A stretch of DNA of 64,000 bases from Solirubrobacteraceae bacterium (GCA_016463765.1 JAEMQS010000003.1:62001-126000), one strand, 5' to 3'. Counted from the stretch's first letter, positions 17,800 through 27,346 are shown. A program made the numbers and translations. Notes: generated from the letters alone by a model not told the origin.

Positions 17800-18805
17800 A
17801 CTGCGGCTGGGTCGCGGTGATCGTGCAGGCCGGCGTCGTCGCCGGGTCGGTCTGACACTGGTACAGGCTGAGCACATCGTTCTCGAGGTACGTGATGCTC
17901 CCGCTCGGGTCGAACTCGTAGGCCTGGGTGAACTCGCCGGTGGAGGCGATCTGGTCACCCGAGCCCGTGTACGTCGACCGCTGGATCCGCACCGCCCCCG
18001 GGCAGCTCCCCGGGTCGCCGATGCAGTAGCGCAGCCACGTGATCCCGCCGTACCCGAACGCGGGCCAGCCGAGTCCGACGTTGCTCTGCCCGCCCTTGGT
18101 CTGGTCGAGCACCGTGCTGCCGCTGCTGCCGATCTGGTCGAGGCGCAGCTGCCAGTTCATGAACTGCTCGGTCGTGTACGTCCACCCGAATGCGAGCCGT
18201 GACCCGTAGAGCTCGAGCTGTGTCGCGTACGCGCTCGTGTCACCGCGCGAGCCGATGGCCATCTGCGCCGACGGTGTCGAGCTGGAGATGGTCTTCGTGT
18301 AGACGTAGCCCTTGTTCGGGTTGCTCGCGTACGTCCGCGCGAAGCCGACCTTGCCCTTCCAGTACGTCGGCCAGTACTGGCTCGCGTTGCTGGCGTTGAC
18401 CTTCGAGTAGCGGACCTCCTGCCCGCTGCCGAGGTCGAGCTTGTAGATCGCGCAGCCCGTGCCCGTCTGGTAGTCCGGCATGCCCACCTGGTCCCACTGG
18501 GGCTCGGTGGTGCAGCGCGAGTACAGCGCGTAGACGCCACCGCTGCTCGTCGGACCGAGATCGACGTCGAACGGCACCCCGCGCGTGGCGACGGGCAGCG
18601 GCGTCACGGGGCCACTCCCGGTCCGCGACACGAGCTGGTACTGCCCGTTGCTCGCCGGCTGGCTCCAGACCAGCTGTCCGTTGTATGCAGCGATCGGTGT
18701 TGGCGGGGCGACACCGGAGATCGTCGGCGGCAGGCCCTGGGCCTGGGCGGCGACTGGCGCGAGCAGGCTCAGCGCAATGGTCAGGACAGCGGCAGGCAGA
18801 CGCAT
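17783..18805 (-). CDS. Secreted protein, possible beta-propeller
   Basis: A 340-residue exported protein with a Sec signal peptide ([20 protein letters not shown], cleavage near AQA at about 23). The mature part is rich in Tyr, Gly, Ser and Gln with repeating [19 protein letters not shown] and [17 protein letters not shown] units that suggest a beta-propeller. Four to six cysteines could form disulfides. I do not recognise a named family. It is divergent from vapBC and convergent with udgB, overlapping that gene's 3' end by 17 bases. Confidence 0.68.
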   Translation of the reverse strand: MRLPAAVLTIALSLLAPVAAQAQGLPPTISGVAPPTPIAAYNGQLVWSQPASNGQYQLVSRTGSGPVTPLPVATRGVPFDVDLGPTSSGGVYALYSRCTTEPQWDQVGMPDYQTGTGCAIYKLDLGSGQEVRYSKVNASNASQYWPTYWKGKVGFARTYASNPNKGYVYTKTISSSTPSAQMAIGSRGDTSAYATQLELYGSRLAFGWTYTTEQFMNWQLRLDQIGSSGSTVLDQTKGGQSNVGLGWPAFGYGGITWLRYCIGDPGSCPGAVRIQRSTYTGSGDQIASTGEFTQAYEFDPSGSITYLENDVLSLYQCQTDPATTPACTITATQPQFTNLG

Positions 18806-18837
18806 ACGCAAAGTCTCGTCGATTGGGTGGCGGAACC

Positions 18838-18866
18838 TTGACAGTCGATGTGTATGCGAGGACTGT
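18838..18866 (+). promoter_or_regulatory. vapBC promoter with inverted-repeat operator
   Basis: A -35 hexamer TTGACA (18838-18843) overlaps the left arm of a perfect inverted repeat, ACAGTC (18841-18846) and GACTGT (18861-18866), with a 14-base spacer. The right arm falls at the expected -10 position. This fits autorepression by the VapBC complex. Confidence 0.55.
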
Positions 18867-18894
18867 TTTGTGTGTAGAACGAAGGGAGGTGGAG

Positions 18895-19095
18895 ATGAGA
18901 ACGAACATCGAGATCGACGACGGGCTGCTGGAAGCCGCGCGCGCCATCCTCGGCACGCGCACCAAGCGCGAGACCGTCGAGCAGGCGCTGGAGCGCGTCG
19001 TCCAGCGCGAGGAGCAGCGCAAGGCCTTCGAACGGCTGCGCGGCATCGGCTGGATCGGGGACCTCGAAGCCGACCGTGCGGACCGGCTGTCGTGA
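18895..19095 (+). CDS. vapB: VapB-family antitoxin
   Basis: A 66-residue protein. The N-terminus RTNIEIDDGLLEAARAILG is the ribbon-helix-helix DNA-binding domain of the MRTNIxLDD-type VapB family, and ETVEQALERVV continues it. The C-terminal 20 residues would wrap the toxin. A strong ribosome site (GGGAGGTGGAG) lies just before the ATG. It overlaps vapC by GTGA, so toxin translation depends on antitoxin translation. Confidence 0.87.
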   Translation: MRTNIEIDDGLLEAARAILGTRTKRETVEQALERVVQREEQRKAFERLRGIGWIGDLEADRADRLS

Positions 19096-19499
19096 TCGTC
19101 GCCGATACCAGCGCCTGGATCGGCCACCTCCGCGGGACGGCGACGCCGGCCGCTCGAGCGCTCGGTGTCCTCCTCGGCGGCCCCGAGGACATCGGCCTCA
19201 CAGATCTCGTGTACGCCGAGCTGCTCGTCGGCGGGGCGGACGACCTCGCCGCCCGCCGCATGGGACGCGACCTCGCGCACTTTCCGATCATCACCCAGAT
19301 CCCGCTCGACGATCACGTCCTCGCGGCGAAGCTGCGCCGCGACGCCCGCGCGGCAGGAACCCCCGTGCGCGGCATCGTCGACTGCCTCATCGCGGCGGCC
19401 TGCATCCGTATGGATCTGCCGCTGCTGCACGACGACCGCGACTTCGACCGGCTCGCCGCCTGCTCACCGCTCCGCGTGGTGACGCTCGCGGACTCATGA
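19092..19499 (+). CDS. vapC: VapC-family PIN-domain ribonuclease toxin
   Basis: A 135-residue PIN-domain protein. The acidic metal-binding residues are in place: D5 (VADTSAW), E43 (YAELLVGG), D97 (IVDCLIAAA) and D114/D115 (LHDDRDF). It would cleave a specific RNA, usually tRNA or rRNA, when released from VapB. The GTG start overlaps the vapB stop. The toxin looks intact, with no frameshift or missing catalytic residue. Confidence 0.9.
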   Translation: MIVADTSAWIGHLRGTATPAARALGVLLGGPEDIGLTDLVYAELLVGGADDLAARRMGRDLAHFPIITQIPLDDHVLAAKLRRDARAAGTPVRGIVDCLIAAACIRMDLPLLHDDRDFDRLAACSPLRVVTLADS

Positions 19500-19507
19500 G
19501 CCGGAGG

Positions 19508-20935
19508 TCAGCGCTTGCGTGGGCTCGTCTCGGCGCGCCGCAGCCACCCCGAGGGCATCCGCTGCATGGCCTCCAGGATGTCGCGGTACGCGCGCGTGCT
19601 GCGCGCGAGCTGCGTCGGCGGGATCTTGTCCGGCGTGTCCTGCGGCGTGTGGTACCACGGGTACGCCATCGTCATGTTCACCGACGGGACGCCACGCTCG
19701 ACGAACATGCCCTCGAGGTCGGGGTTCGCCCGCGCCAGCGGCTCGGGGGCGGGAATCGACGGGAAGAGCCGGTGCTTGACCGCGACCTGCGCGGTCAAGC
19801 CGTAGAGCAGCGCGTTGTCGGAGATGAGCAGCAGCCGCTCCTCGTCCCCGCCGCGACGTACCGGCCGGTCCCCGCCCAGGTCCTCCGCGGCGATGCCGGC
19901 GAGATGGTCGAGCGAGCAGAATCCGCTGAGCGTCGCCACCTGCGCGGCGTTCGCCTCGATCCAGTGGCGCACCCCGAGGTGCGGGAAGCCCGTGTCGTGC
20001 CCGGTGACCGCGAGGAACGTCATCGGCTTCGGACGGCGATGCCGAGGCCGGGCGGCGAAGTGGTGGGCCAGACCGATGAGCCCGGCGATGCCCGTCGCGT
20101 CGTCGAGCGCCCCGTCGAACATGGAGTCGGTGTGGGCGCAGGCGACGATCCCGTCCTTGCCCGTGCGGCTGCCCGGAAGCGTCGCGACCACGTCGTGCGT
20201 GACTCCGTCGACGTGCGTGGCGTCGAGGCGATAGCGGATGCGGGCGGTACCGGCGTGCGAGGCGCGGCGCATCATCCCGAAGTCCTTGCGCCCGACGGTG
20301 AACGCGGGGATGGGATTCGCGTCGAGCTCGTTGCGCCCCATGCCGATCATCCGCACGAGGTTCCCGGGCGCATCCGAGGTGGCGAACATCGCGACGGCCC
20401 CGCGTGCCGCGGCGTTCCAGTAGACGTAGCCGTCGGCGTTGTAGGTGGCGAAGACGTTGAGCAGGACCTTGCCGTCGACGAGCACCGCCTTGCCGCGCAG
20501 GTCGTGACGGTCGAGCTCCTTCTGCGTCCCGCTGCCCACGTAGACGAGGTCCGCTTCGCCGGCGGCCGGCCGGGTGTTCCAGATCGGGTGGGTGGCGACC
20601 GTACGGGGGAACGCCGCCACCTCCGCGCTGGCCGTGCCGGCCACCAGCTCCACGTCCCATCCAGTGAGCCGCCATTGGCGAAACGGGTACGGGTCGAGCC
20701 GGACCTCGAGTCCGGCCGCCCGCAGTCGCTCCGCCACCCACGCGCTCGCACCGTGCTCCGCGTCCGTGCCTGTCCGTCTGGGGCCGAAGGCACAGAGGTC
20801 CCGGACGTCTCGGTGCAGGAGGTCGCCACCGAGGGGATCGGCGGCTGCGAACGCCGGCGCGGTGCCGCCGAACATGGCGGCACCGGCAGTGAGCGCGCCT
20901 CGATGCAGGAACTGCTTGCGTGTGAGATGGGGCAC
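19508..20935 (-). CDS. Exported M28-family peptidase-like protein with altered active site
   Basis: A 475-residue exported protein. The N-terminus TRKQFLHRGALTAG then an AFA site resembles a degenerate Tat signal. A PA-like insert spans about 120-240. The M28 metal residues are recognisable: H268 and D270 (AHTDS), D279 (ALDDATG), D343, and H429 (YHTPQDT). The usual Glu-Glu pair, with general base and metal ligand, is H313-D314 (TGHDTGF). The protein may therefore be inactive or mechanistically altered. The GTG at 20935 is chosen because TACGGT lies 6 bases upstream and the signal peptide follows directly. It is convergent with vapC. Confidence 0.78.
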   Translation of the reverse strand: MPHLTRKQFLHRGALTAGAAMFGGTAPAFAAADPLGGDLLHRDVRDLCAFGPRRTGTDAEHGASAWVAERLRAAGLEVRLDPYPFRQWRLTGWDVELVAGTASAEVAAFPRTVATHPIWNTRPAAGEADLVYVGSGTQKELDRHDLRGKAVLVDGKVLLNVFATYNADGYVYWNAAARGAVAMFATSDAPGNLVRMIGMGRNELDANPIPAFTVGRKDFGMMRRASHAGTARIRYRLDATHVDGVTHDVVATLPGSRTGKDGIVACAHTDSMFDGALDDATGIAGLIGLAHHFAARPRHRRPKPMTFLAVTGHDTGFPHLGVRHWIEANAAQVATLSGFCSLDHLAGIAAEDLGGDRPVRRGGDEERLLLISDNALLYGLTAQVAVKHRLFPSIPAPEPLARANPDLEGMFVERGVPSVNMTMAYPWYHTPQDTPDKIPPTQLARSTRAYRDILEAMQRMPSGWLRRAETSPRKR

Positions 20936-20941
20936 ACCGGG

Positions 20942-20947
20942 ACCGTA
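20942..20947 (-). promoter_or_regulatory. -10-like hexamer TACGGT
   Basis: It lies 6 bases before the GTG start at 20935 on the minus strand. Confidence 0.45.
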
Positions 20948-21074
20948 CGGCGCACTGGTGTGGCGGATGCCAACATCCGCATGGCACCGGATTGTGGGTT
21001 TCCACAACTCCCGCTCCATCCGCCGGTCAGCCCGCCTGTGCGACCCGCCGCCACCGTGGCGGCGAGTCGCACCG

Positions 21075-22718
21075 TCAGCCGGTGATGCGGATGGTCGGCC
21101 CGGCGACCGCCGGACCCGCGTTGCCGGCGGCGTCGACCGGGGTCGCGGTCACGGTGTAGGACCCGACGGCGAGCCGCTGCCCGGCGATCCGGCCGTCCCA
21201 CGCGATGTCGTTCTGGCCGCGCTTCCCGGCGAGGGTGAAGACGCGCTCGGCGCCGCCCGCCACCGGCCGAACGGCGATCCGGACCTGGGCGGCGTCGTCC
21301 AGGCCGAAGGCGACCCGTGTGCCGATGCCGAAGTAGGTGTTGTAGAGGCCGACGCGGAAGCTCGTCCGGCGGAACCCGAGCTTCGTGCAGCCGAGCAGCC
21401 GGGGCGCGAGCTGGTCGGTCTCCCCCGCCGCGACCCGGACGACGCCCCACTCGGGGCAGTCAGGGCTCACCGAGGGACCGATGGGCGCGAGGCCTCCGCT
21501 GGGCTGCAGCGACTGCGTGGCCCAGCGGGCCCCGGTCGCCAGCAGATCGTCTCGACCGTCGGCATCGAGGTCTCCTGCGGGGACGAGCTGGCCGTTGCGG
21601 CCGCTCAACGCGGGGCCACCGAACGGGACGGTCGCGTACTGGACGTCGGTGGGCGCCCACCCGCCGGTCGCCCGGCCGAAGATGTACCCGACGCCCGAGG
21701 CGAGGTCCTCCAGCCCGTCGCCGTTCAGGTCCCCGACGGGCTCGAAGAACCGCCCTCCGACCGGAGCGGGGAGAGACCGGACCGCCGCGGGGTCGACCGT
21801 CACGCTTCCCGCGCGCGCCAGGGACGCGCCGCCGCGCACGAGGACACCGTTACCCGTGCCGCCGGGGAACGCCCGCAGGTCATCGATGCCGTCGCCGTCG
21901 ACGTCCCCGGCGCGGCCGAGCCGCTGCAGCGGGGCCGTCCCGAGACGGAACGTCGTGACCCGGATGCCGCTCGGTGCAGCAGGATCGACCGACGCCAGCG
22001 TGTCATCCGCCGCGACGTCGTCGCGTCCGTCGCCTGTGACGTCACCGACGGCCTGCGTGCGCTGGCGCGTCGCGACGAGCACGCCGTCCTGGCTGGCCTG
22101 CCCGCCGCGGACGAGGTACGTCTCGCGCGGGGCGCCGCCGGACGGATCCGGGACCATCACGAGGTAGTCGTCCTTGCCGTCGGCGTCGACGTCGCCGGCG
22201 GGGGCGATGTCCTCGAACCCGACGCCGTGCCGGCGGAGGGCGAGGACACGCGGGCCGCCGTCGGCCGCCACGACCGGCGCCGTGCCCGGCCCGCCGAGGA
22301 TCACCATGGCCCGCCCGCGGGCCACGATGCCGATGTCGTCCCGTCCGTCGCCGTTGACGTCACCGAGCGCACGGACCTTCAGGTTCGTCTGCGCCGAGAA
22401 GTCCCCGACCGCGGCGCCGGGCAGGCGCGTGTCGATCCGCTGCGCCGGGATGGACGGCGCGCCCACGTTCACGGACGGCAGCCCGGCGGCCCCGAACACC
22501 ACGCGGACGAACGAGATGTCGGACTCTCCGATCGCGATGTCGGCGCGCCCGTCTCCGTCGAAGTCCCCCGCGGTCGTGACCGCGTCGACGTTGTAGACGG
22601 GGATGGCCGCGCCGTCGATCCCGCTGGCGGACAGCAGCGGCGCACCCATCGCCGGAGCGATGGGGCCGAGCGCGGCGGCAAGCGCCGCGGCGAGAAGGGC
22701 GGGACGAAGGTGAGGCAT
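21075..22718 (-). CDS. Secreted VCBS/FG-GAP repeat protein
   Basis: A 547-residue secreted protein. A signal peptide (LLAAALAAALGPIAPAMGA) precedes at least seven FG-GAP/VCBS repeats with calcium-loop cores such as DFDGDGRADIAIG, DVNGDGRDDIGIV, DVDADGKDDYLVM, DVTGDGRDDVAAD, DVDGDGIDDLRAF, DLNGDGLEDLASG and DLDADGRDDLLAT, forming an integrin-like propeller. Residues about 470-547 are a FlgD/Ig-like domain (WDGRIAGQRLAVGSYTVTAT). A GGAG ribosome site lies 7 bases before the ATG. It is probably an extracellular, calcium-binding surface or adhesion protein. Divergent from lhr. Confidence 0.85.
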   Translation of the reverse strand: MPHLRPALLAAALAAALGPIAPAMGAPLLSASGIDGAAIPVYNVDAVTTAGDFDGDGRADIAIGESDISFVRVVFGAAGLPSVNVGAPSIPAQRIDTRLPGAAVGDFSAQTNLKVRALGDVNGDGRDDIGIVARGRAMVILGGPGTAPVVAADGGPRVLALRRHGVGFEDIAPAGDVDADGKDDYLVMVPDPSGGAPRETYLVRGGQASQDGVLVATRQRTQAVGDVTGDGRDDVAADDTLASVDPAAPSGIRVTTFRLGTAPLQRLGRAGDVDGDGIDDLRAFPGGTGNGVLVRGGASLARAGSVTVDPAAVRSLPAPVGGRFFEPVGDLNGDGLEDLASGVGYIFGRATGGWAPTDVQYATVPFGGPALSGRNGQLVPAGDLDADGRDDLLATGARWATQSLQPSGGLAPIGPSVSPDCPEWGVVRVAAGETDQLAPRLLGCTKLGFRRTSFRVGLYNTYFGIGTRVAFGLDDAAQVRIAVRPVAGGAERVFTLAGKRGQNDIAWDGRIAGQRLAVGSYTVTATPVDAAGNAGPAVAGPTIRITG

Positions 22719-22804
22719 GGTCGGCTCCGGACAGTTGGGCGGGAGCCGGGACCGTAACGAGCATTACGCGACCGTTGGTGAACGTCGTTCGGGCGACCCC
22801 AGCA

Positions 22805-22833
22805 CGGTTGCGGCCATCCCCTGGCCGCAACCG
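22805..22833. repeat. 11-bp inverted repeat upstream of lhr
   Basis: CGGTTGCGGCC (22805-22815) and GGCCGCAACCG (22823-22833) are perfect inverted copies with a 7-base spacer. It sits directly upstream of the putative -10 of lhr, so it is placed as a DNA operator rather than an RNA hairpin. Confidence 0.6.
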
Positions 22834-22837
22834 CCCG

Positions 22838-22843
22838 TACCCT
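22838..22843 (+). promoter_or_regulatory. -10-like hexamer TACCCT of lhr
   Basis: It ends 6 bases before the GTG at 22850. Confidence 0.45.
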
Positions 22844-22849
22844 GGACAG

Positions 22850-25800
22850 GTGGCTCTCGACGCGTTCTCCCCGCGGGTCCGTGACTGGTTCACCGACGCG
22901 TTCGCCGCACCCACCACGGTGCAGGAGCAGGCCTGGCCGGCGATCGCGTCGGGCGAGCACACGCTCATCAGCGCGCCGACGGGCTCAGGCAAGACGCTGT
23001 CCGCGTTCCTCTGGGCGCTCGATCGGCTCCATGTCGACCCGACGCCGAAGGACGCGCCGCGCACGCGCCTGGTCTACGTCTCGCCGCTGAAGGCGCTGAG
23101 CTACGACATCGAGCGCAACCTCCGGGCCCCGCTGCGCGGCATCTCCGCGGGCGACCCCGACCGCATGCCGACGGTCGGCATCCGCACCGGCGACACACCG
23201 CAGAAGGACCGCGCGGCGATGCGCAAGACGCCGCCGGACATCCTCATCACCACGCCGGAATCGCTCTACCTCCTGCTCACCTCGCAGGCGCAGGCCGGGC
23301 TGCGCGACGTCGAGGCGGTGATCATCGACGAGATCCACGCCGTCGCCGGGACGAAGCGCGGCGCCCACCTGGCACTGACGCTCGAACGGCTCGCCGCGAT
23401 CCAGGAGGACGGCCGCGACTTCCAGCGCATCGGGCTGAGCGCCACGCAGAACCCCCTGGAGGAGGTCGGCCGGTTCATGGTCGGCCCGCGGCGGCAGTGC
23501 CGGATCGTCGACTCGGCGCAGCGCAAGGCGCTGGACCTGAAGATCCACGTCCCGGTCGAGTCGATGGTGGAGCCCGACGACGACCCGAACCGCGACCCGC
23601 TCGAGCCGCTCGTCGGCGGGGAGGCGACGCGGCGGTCGATCTGGCCGGCGATCTACCCGGAGCTGCTGCGCGAGGTCCACGAGCACCGCTCGACGATCGT
23701 CTTCGTCAACAACCGCCGGATGGCGGAGCGGCTCGCGCTGCGGCTGAACGAACTCCACAACGAGGCGTTGCCGGAAGAACGCGCCTACGAGGAGATCGCG
23801 CGAGCCCACCACGGGTCCCTCGCGCGCGAGGAACGCACCGTCGTCGAGGAGCAGCTGAAGGCCGGCGAACTGCCGTGCCTCGTGGCGACCTCGTCGCTGG
23901 AACTCGGCATCGACATGGGCGCGGTCGACCTGGTCCTCCAGGTCGAATCGCCGAAGTCGGTGTCCCGCGGCCTGCAGCGCATCGGCCGGGCCGGCCACGG
24001 CGTCGGAGAGACCGCGAAGGGCCGCATCTTCCCGAAGTTCCGCGCCGACCTCCTGGAGTGTGCGGTCGTCGTCAAGCTCATGCGCGAGGGGCGGATCGAG
24101 CCGACCGTCGTCCCGCGCAACCCGGTCGACGTCCTCGCGCAGCAGATCGTCGCGATCTGCGCCGCGGCCGAGCAGACCGACGACACCGTCTCCGTCGACG
24201 AGCTCCACGCGCTGGTCACCCGCACCTACACGTACGCGGAGCTGACCCGCACGGTGCTGGAGAACGTCCTCGACATGCTCGACGGCCGCTACCCGTCGCA
24301 GGAGTTCGGCGAGCTGCGCGCCCGCATCGTCTGGGACCGGGTGGCGAACACCATCCGCGCGCGCAAGGGCGCCCGCCAGCTCGCCATCGCCAACGCGGGC
24401 ACGATCCCCGACCGCGGGCTGTACGCCGTGACCCTGCCCGACGGCCGCCGGGTCGGCGAGCTCGACGAGGAGATGGTCTACGAGGCCCGCGCCGGGCAGA
24501 CGTTCCTCCTCGGCGCGTCGACGTGGCGCATCGAGGAGATCGGCCGCGACCGGGTCATCGTCACCCCCGCCCCGGGCGCTCCGGGTGCGGTGCCGTTCTG
24601 GCGCGGCGATTCCGTCGGCCGCCCCCGTGAGCTCGGCGAGGCGATCGGCGCGTTCAGCCGCTGGGCCGTCGAGCAGGACGCCCCGACGCTCATGGCCGAG
24701 TACGACCTCGACGCGCTCGCCGCGAAGAACCTCCTCGAGTACCTGCACGAGCAGCAGGACGCCACCCGGGTGCTGCCGAGCGACCGCACCGTCGTCGTCG
24801 AGCGCTTCCGCGACGAGATCGGCGACTGGCGGGTCTGCGTGCTCACCCCGTTCGGCGGGCGGGTCCACGCCGCGTGGGCGCTGGCGATCAGCGCGCGCAT
24901 CCGCGACGAGATCGGCCTGGAGTCCGACGCGATCTACAGCGACGACGGCATCATCGTCCACCTCCCCGACGCGGACGAGCCGCCGGGCGCGGAGTGGTTC
25001 ATGGTCGAGCCCGACGAGCTGGAGGACATCGTCGTCGGCGAGCTCGGCGGCAGCGCGCTGTTCGGCGCGCGCTTCCGGGAGAACGCGGGGCGCGCCCTGC
25101 TCATCCCGCGCGCGTATCCAGGCCGCCGCACCCCGCTGTGGCAGCAGCGCCTGAAGTCGCAGTCGCTGCTGGAGGTCGCGCGCCGCTACGCGGACTTCCC
25201 GATCATCCTCGAGACGTACCGCGAGTGCCTGCGCGACGTGCTCGACGTCGACGGCCTGCGCGACATCCTCACCCGGCTGCACAGCCGCGACCTCACGCTC
25301 GTGGAGGTCGAGACGTCGATGGCGTCGCCGATGGCGTCGTCGCTGCTCTTCGACTACGTCGCGACGTACATGTACGAGGGCGACACGCCCAATGCCGAAC
25401 GGCGCGCCGCAGCGCTCTCGCTGGACCGCGACCTGCTCCGCGAGCTGCTCGGCCAGGACGAGCTGCGCGACCTCATCGACCCCGGCGCGCTCGAGCAGGT
25501 CGAGAACGACCTGCAGCACCGCAGCGACCGCACGAAGGCCGACACGAGCGACGGCCTCGCCGACGTGCTGCGGCGGCTGGGTGACCTGACCGATGACGAG
25601 ATCGCGACCCGCGTGACAGCGGGCGTCGACCCGGCCGGGCTGCTGGCGATCCTCGAGCGCGAGCGCCGCGCGATCCGGCTGCGCGTGGCGGGCGAGGAAC
25701 GCTGGGTCGCCGCCGACGACGCGGGTCTGTACCGCGACGCGCTCGGCGCCGTCCCTCCCGGGGGGCTGCCCGAGGCGTTCGTCGCCGACGTGCCCGACGC

Positions 25801-27292
25801 GCTACGTCGGCTGGTGCGCAGGTACGCGCGCACGCACGGGCCGTTCACGACCGATGAGGTGCGGGCGCGGTACCGCGTCGATCCGTCCTCGGCGCTGGCG
25901 GAGCTGGAGCGCGAGGGCGATGTCGTCCGTGGGGAACTCCGGCCAGGCGGGTCCGAGCGTGAATGGTGCGACCCCGAGGTCCTGCGCCGTCTGCGCCGCG
26001 CGTCACTGGCCGCGCTGCGCAAGGAGATCGAACCCGCGGACCAGCGCGCGATCGCGACGTTCCTGCCGTCGTGGCAGGGCGTGGACCGCCATCCGCCGAC
26101 CGGCGCGGGCGTGGACCGGCTGCGTGAGGTGCTCGTCCCCCTCCAGGGTCTGGCGCTGCCCGCCGAGATCTGGGAACGCGAGGTCCTGCCGCGCCGCTGC
26201 GGCGCGTACTCGCCGACGTGGATGGACCAGCTCTGCGCGTCCGGCGAAGTGGTGTGGACCGGCGCGGGTGCCCTGGGGCGGAACTCCGGGCGCGTGGCGC
26301 TGTACTTCCGCGACGACGCGGAGGCGATCGGACGGGTTGCTCCACCGCGCGGCACCGAGGAGCCGGCCGATCCGGTGCACGTCGCGCTGCGCGAGCGGCT
26401 GACCGCCTCGCCATGCTTCTTCACCGACTTCCTCGCCGAGCTCCCGTTCACGCCCGAGGAGATCCAGGAGGGGCTCTGGGACCTCGTCTGGGCGGGCGAG
26501 GCGACCAACGACGCGTTCGCCCCGCTGCGCGCCCCGAAGCTCACGCTGGCCAAGACGCGCAAGGCGGCCGAGAACGCAACCCGGCGCGGGCGCCGGTTCG
26601 GCGGACGACGGGGTGGGGCGCAGGCGACGGTGCAGGGCCGCTGGTCGCTGACGTCGACCATCTTCCGCCGCGAAGCCGAGCCCGGCCAGGCGCGCCGCAC
26701 CATGGCCGAACTGCTGCTCGAGCGCTACGGCCTGGTCACCCGCGAGCAGGTGCTCGCCGAAGGCGTCCCTGGCGGGTTCTCGTCGCTCTACGACGCGTTC
26801 GTGGCGCTGGAGACGCTCGGCGTCTGCCGCCGCGGGTACTTCGTCGAGGGCCTGGGTGGCGCGCAGTTCGCCCTGCCGGGCGCGGTCGAACGGCTGCGCG
26901 CCGCACGCGAGGCCGCGGACGCCCCGCCGCTGGTGCTGGCCGCCACGGACCCGGCGCAGCCGTACGGCGCCGCGCTGCCGTGGCCCAAGCGCGACGATGA
27001 CGAGCGGCGGCGACCGTCTCGGACGGCCGGGGCGTACGTCGTCCTCGCAGGCGCCGAGCCGGTCGTCTACGTCGAGCGCGGCGGACGCGGGCTCGCGGTG
27101 CTGGTCGCGGCCGACGACCCGCGGCTGCCACGAGCGCTGTCCGCCCTCGCCGATTTCGTGCGTGACCGCCGCACGCTGAAGCTGTCCCTGGAGCGGGTCG
27201 ACGGTGAGCCGGTGGTCGGCTCTCCCCTCGAGCCGTTGCTCATGGACGTCGGCTTCCGCGGCGGCCCGCGCAAGCTCACGCTCAGCGCATAG
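22850..27292 (+). CDS. lhr: Lhr-type ATP-dependent DNA helicase, full length
   Basis: A 1480-residue superfamily-2 helicase, the full-length Lhr found in actinobacteria and some proteobacteria. Motif I APTGSGKT is at 42-49, motif II DEIH at 160-163, motif III SATQNP follows, and motif VI IGRAGHG begins at 378. The Lhr-core (helicase, winged helix and beta-barrel) covers roughly the first 850 residues; the C-terminal 600 residues form the Lhr-CTD with YcaQ/AlkZ-like winged-helix repeats. Lhr unwinds RNA:DNA and DNA duplexes in crosslink and alkylation repair. The GTG at 22850 is chosen because of TACCCT 6 bases upstream; the open frame upstream crosses the inverted repeat. Confidence 0.93.
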   Translation: MALDAFSPRVRDWFTDAFAAPTTVQEQAWPAIASGEHTLISAPTGSGKTLSAFLWALDRLHVDPTPKDAPRTRLVYVSPLKALSYDIERNLRAPLRGISAGDPDRMPTVGIRTGDTPQKDRAAMRKTPPDILITTPESLYLLLTSQAQAGLRDVEAVIIDEIHAVAGTKRGAHLALTLERLAAIQEDGRDFQRIGLSATQNPLEEVGRFMVGPRRQCRIVDSAQRKALDLKIHVPVESMVEPDDDPNRDPLEPLVGGEATRRSIWPAIYPELLREVHEHRSTIVFVNNRRMAERLALRLNELHNEALPEERAYEEIARAHHGSLAREERTVVEEQLKAGELPCLVATSSLELGIDMGAVDLVLQVESPKSVSRGLQRIGRAGHGVGETAKGRIFPKFRADLLECAVVVKLMREGRIEPTVVPRNPVDVLAQQIVAICAAAEQTDDTVSVDELHALVTRTYTYAELTRTVLENVLDMLDGRYPSQEFGELRARIVWDRVANTIRARKGARQLAIANAGTIPDRGLYAVTLPDGRRVGELDEEMVYEARAGQTFLLGASTWRIEEIGRDRVIVTPAPGAPGAVPFWRGDSVGRPRELGEAIGAFSRWAVEQDAPTLMAEYDLDALAAKNLLEYLHEQQDATRVLPSDRTVVVERFRDEIGDWRVCVLTPFGGRVHAAWALAISARIRDEIGLESDAIYSDDGIIVHLPDADEPPGAEWFMVEPDELEDIVVGELGGSALFGARFRENAGRALLIPRAYPGRRTPLWQQRLKSQSLLEVARRYADFPIILETYRECLRDVLDVDGLRDILTRLHSRDLTLVEVETSMASPMASSLLFDYVATYMYEGDTPNAERRAAALSLDRDLLRELLGQDELRDLIDPGALEQVENDLQHRSDRTKADTSDGLADVLRRLGDLTDDEIATRVTAGVDPAGLLAILERERRAIRLRVAGEERWVAADDAGLYRDALGAVPPGGLPEAFVADVPDALRRLVRRYARTHGPFTTDEVRARYRVDPSSALAELEREGDVVRGELRPGGSEREWCDPEVLRRLRRASLAALRKEIEPADQRAIATFLPSWQGVDRHPPTGAGVDRLREVLVPLQGLALPAEIWEREVLPRRCGAYSPTWMDQLCASGEVVWTGAGALGRNSGRVALYFRDDAEAIGRVAPPRGTEEPADPVHVALRERLTASPCFFTDFLAELPFTPEEIQEGLWDLVWAGEATNDAFAPLRAPKLTLAKTRKAAENATRRGRRFGGRRGGAQATVQGRWSLTSTIFRREAEPGQARRTMAELLLERYGLVTREQVLAEGVPGGFSSLYDAFVALETLGVCRRGYFVEGLGGAQFALPGAVERLRAAREAADAPPLVLAATDPAQPYGAALPWPKRDDDERRRPSRTAGAYVVLAGAEPVVYVERGGRGLAVLVAADDPRLPRALSALADFVRDRRTLKLSLERVDGEPVVGSPLEPLLMDVGFRGGPRKLTLSA

Positions 27293-27346
27293 CTCGATTG
27301 AGTAGCAGGTACCGTCTGGTACCGGTAACATTCGGAGGTGCGGATC

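Noticed and set aside
18895-20935. A defence island around VapBC
   Set aside because: Flanking genes are ordinary secreted and metabolic genes; there are no restriction, Cas, retron or phage genes.
21100-22600. Recurrent sequence blocks in the VCBS gene
   Set aside because: Explained by the FG-GAP/VCBS protein repeats; not a separate repeat array.
22985-25519. An 844-codon open frame on the minus strand across lhr
   Set aside because: It lies antisense to a gene with all helicase motifs. Long antisense frames are expected at this GC content, and the translation is Arg/Asp/Val-rich with no domain.
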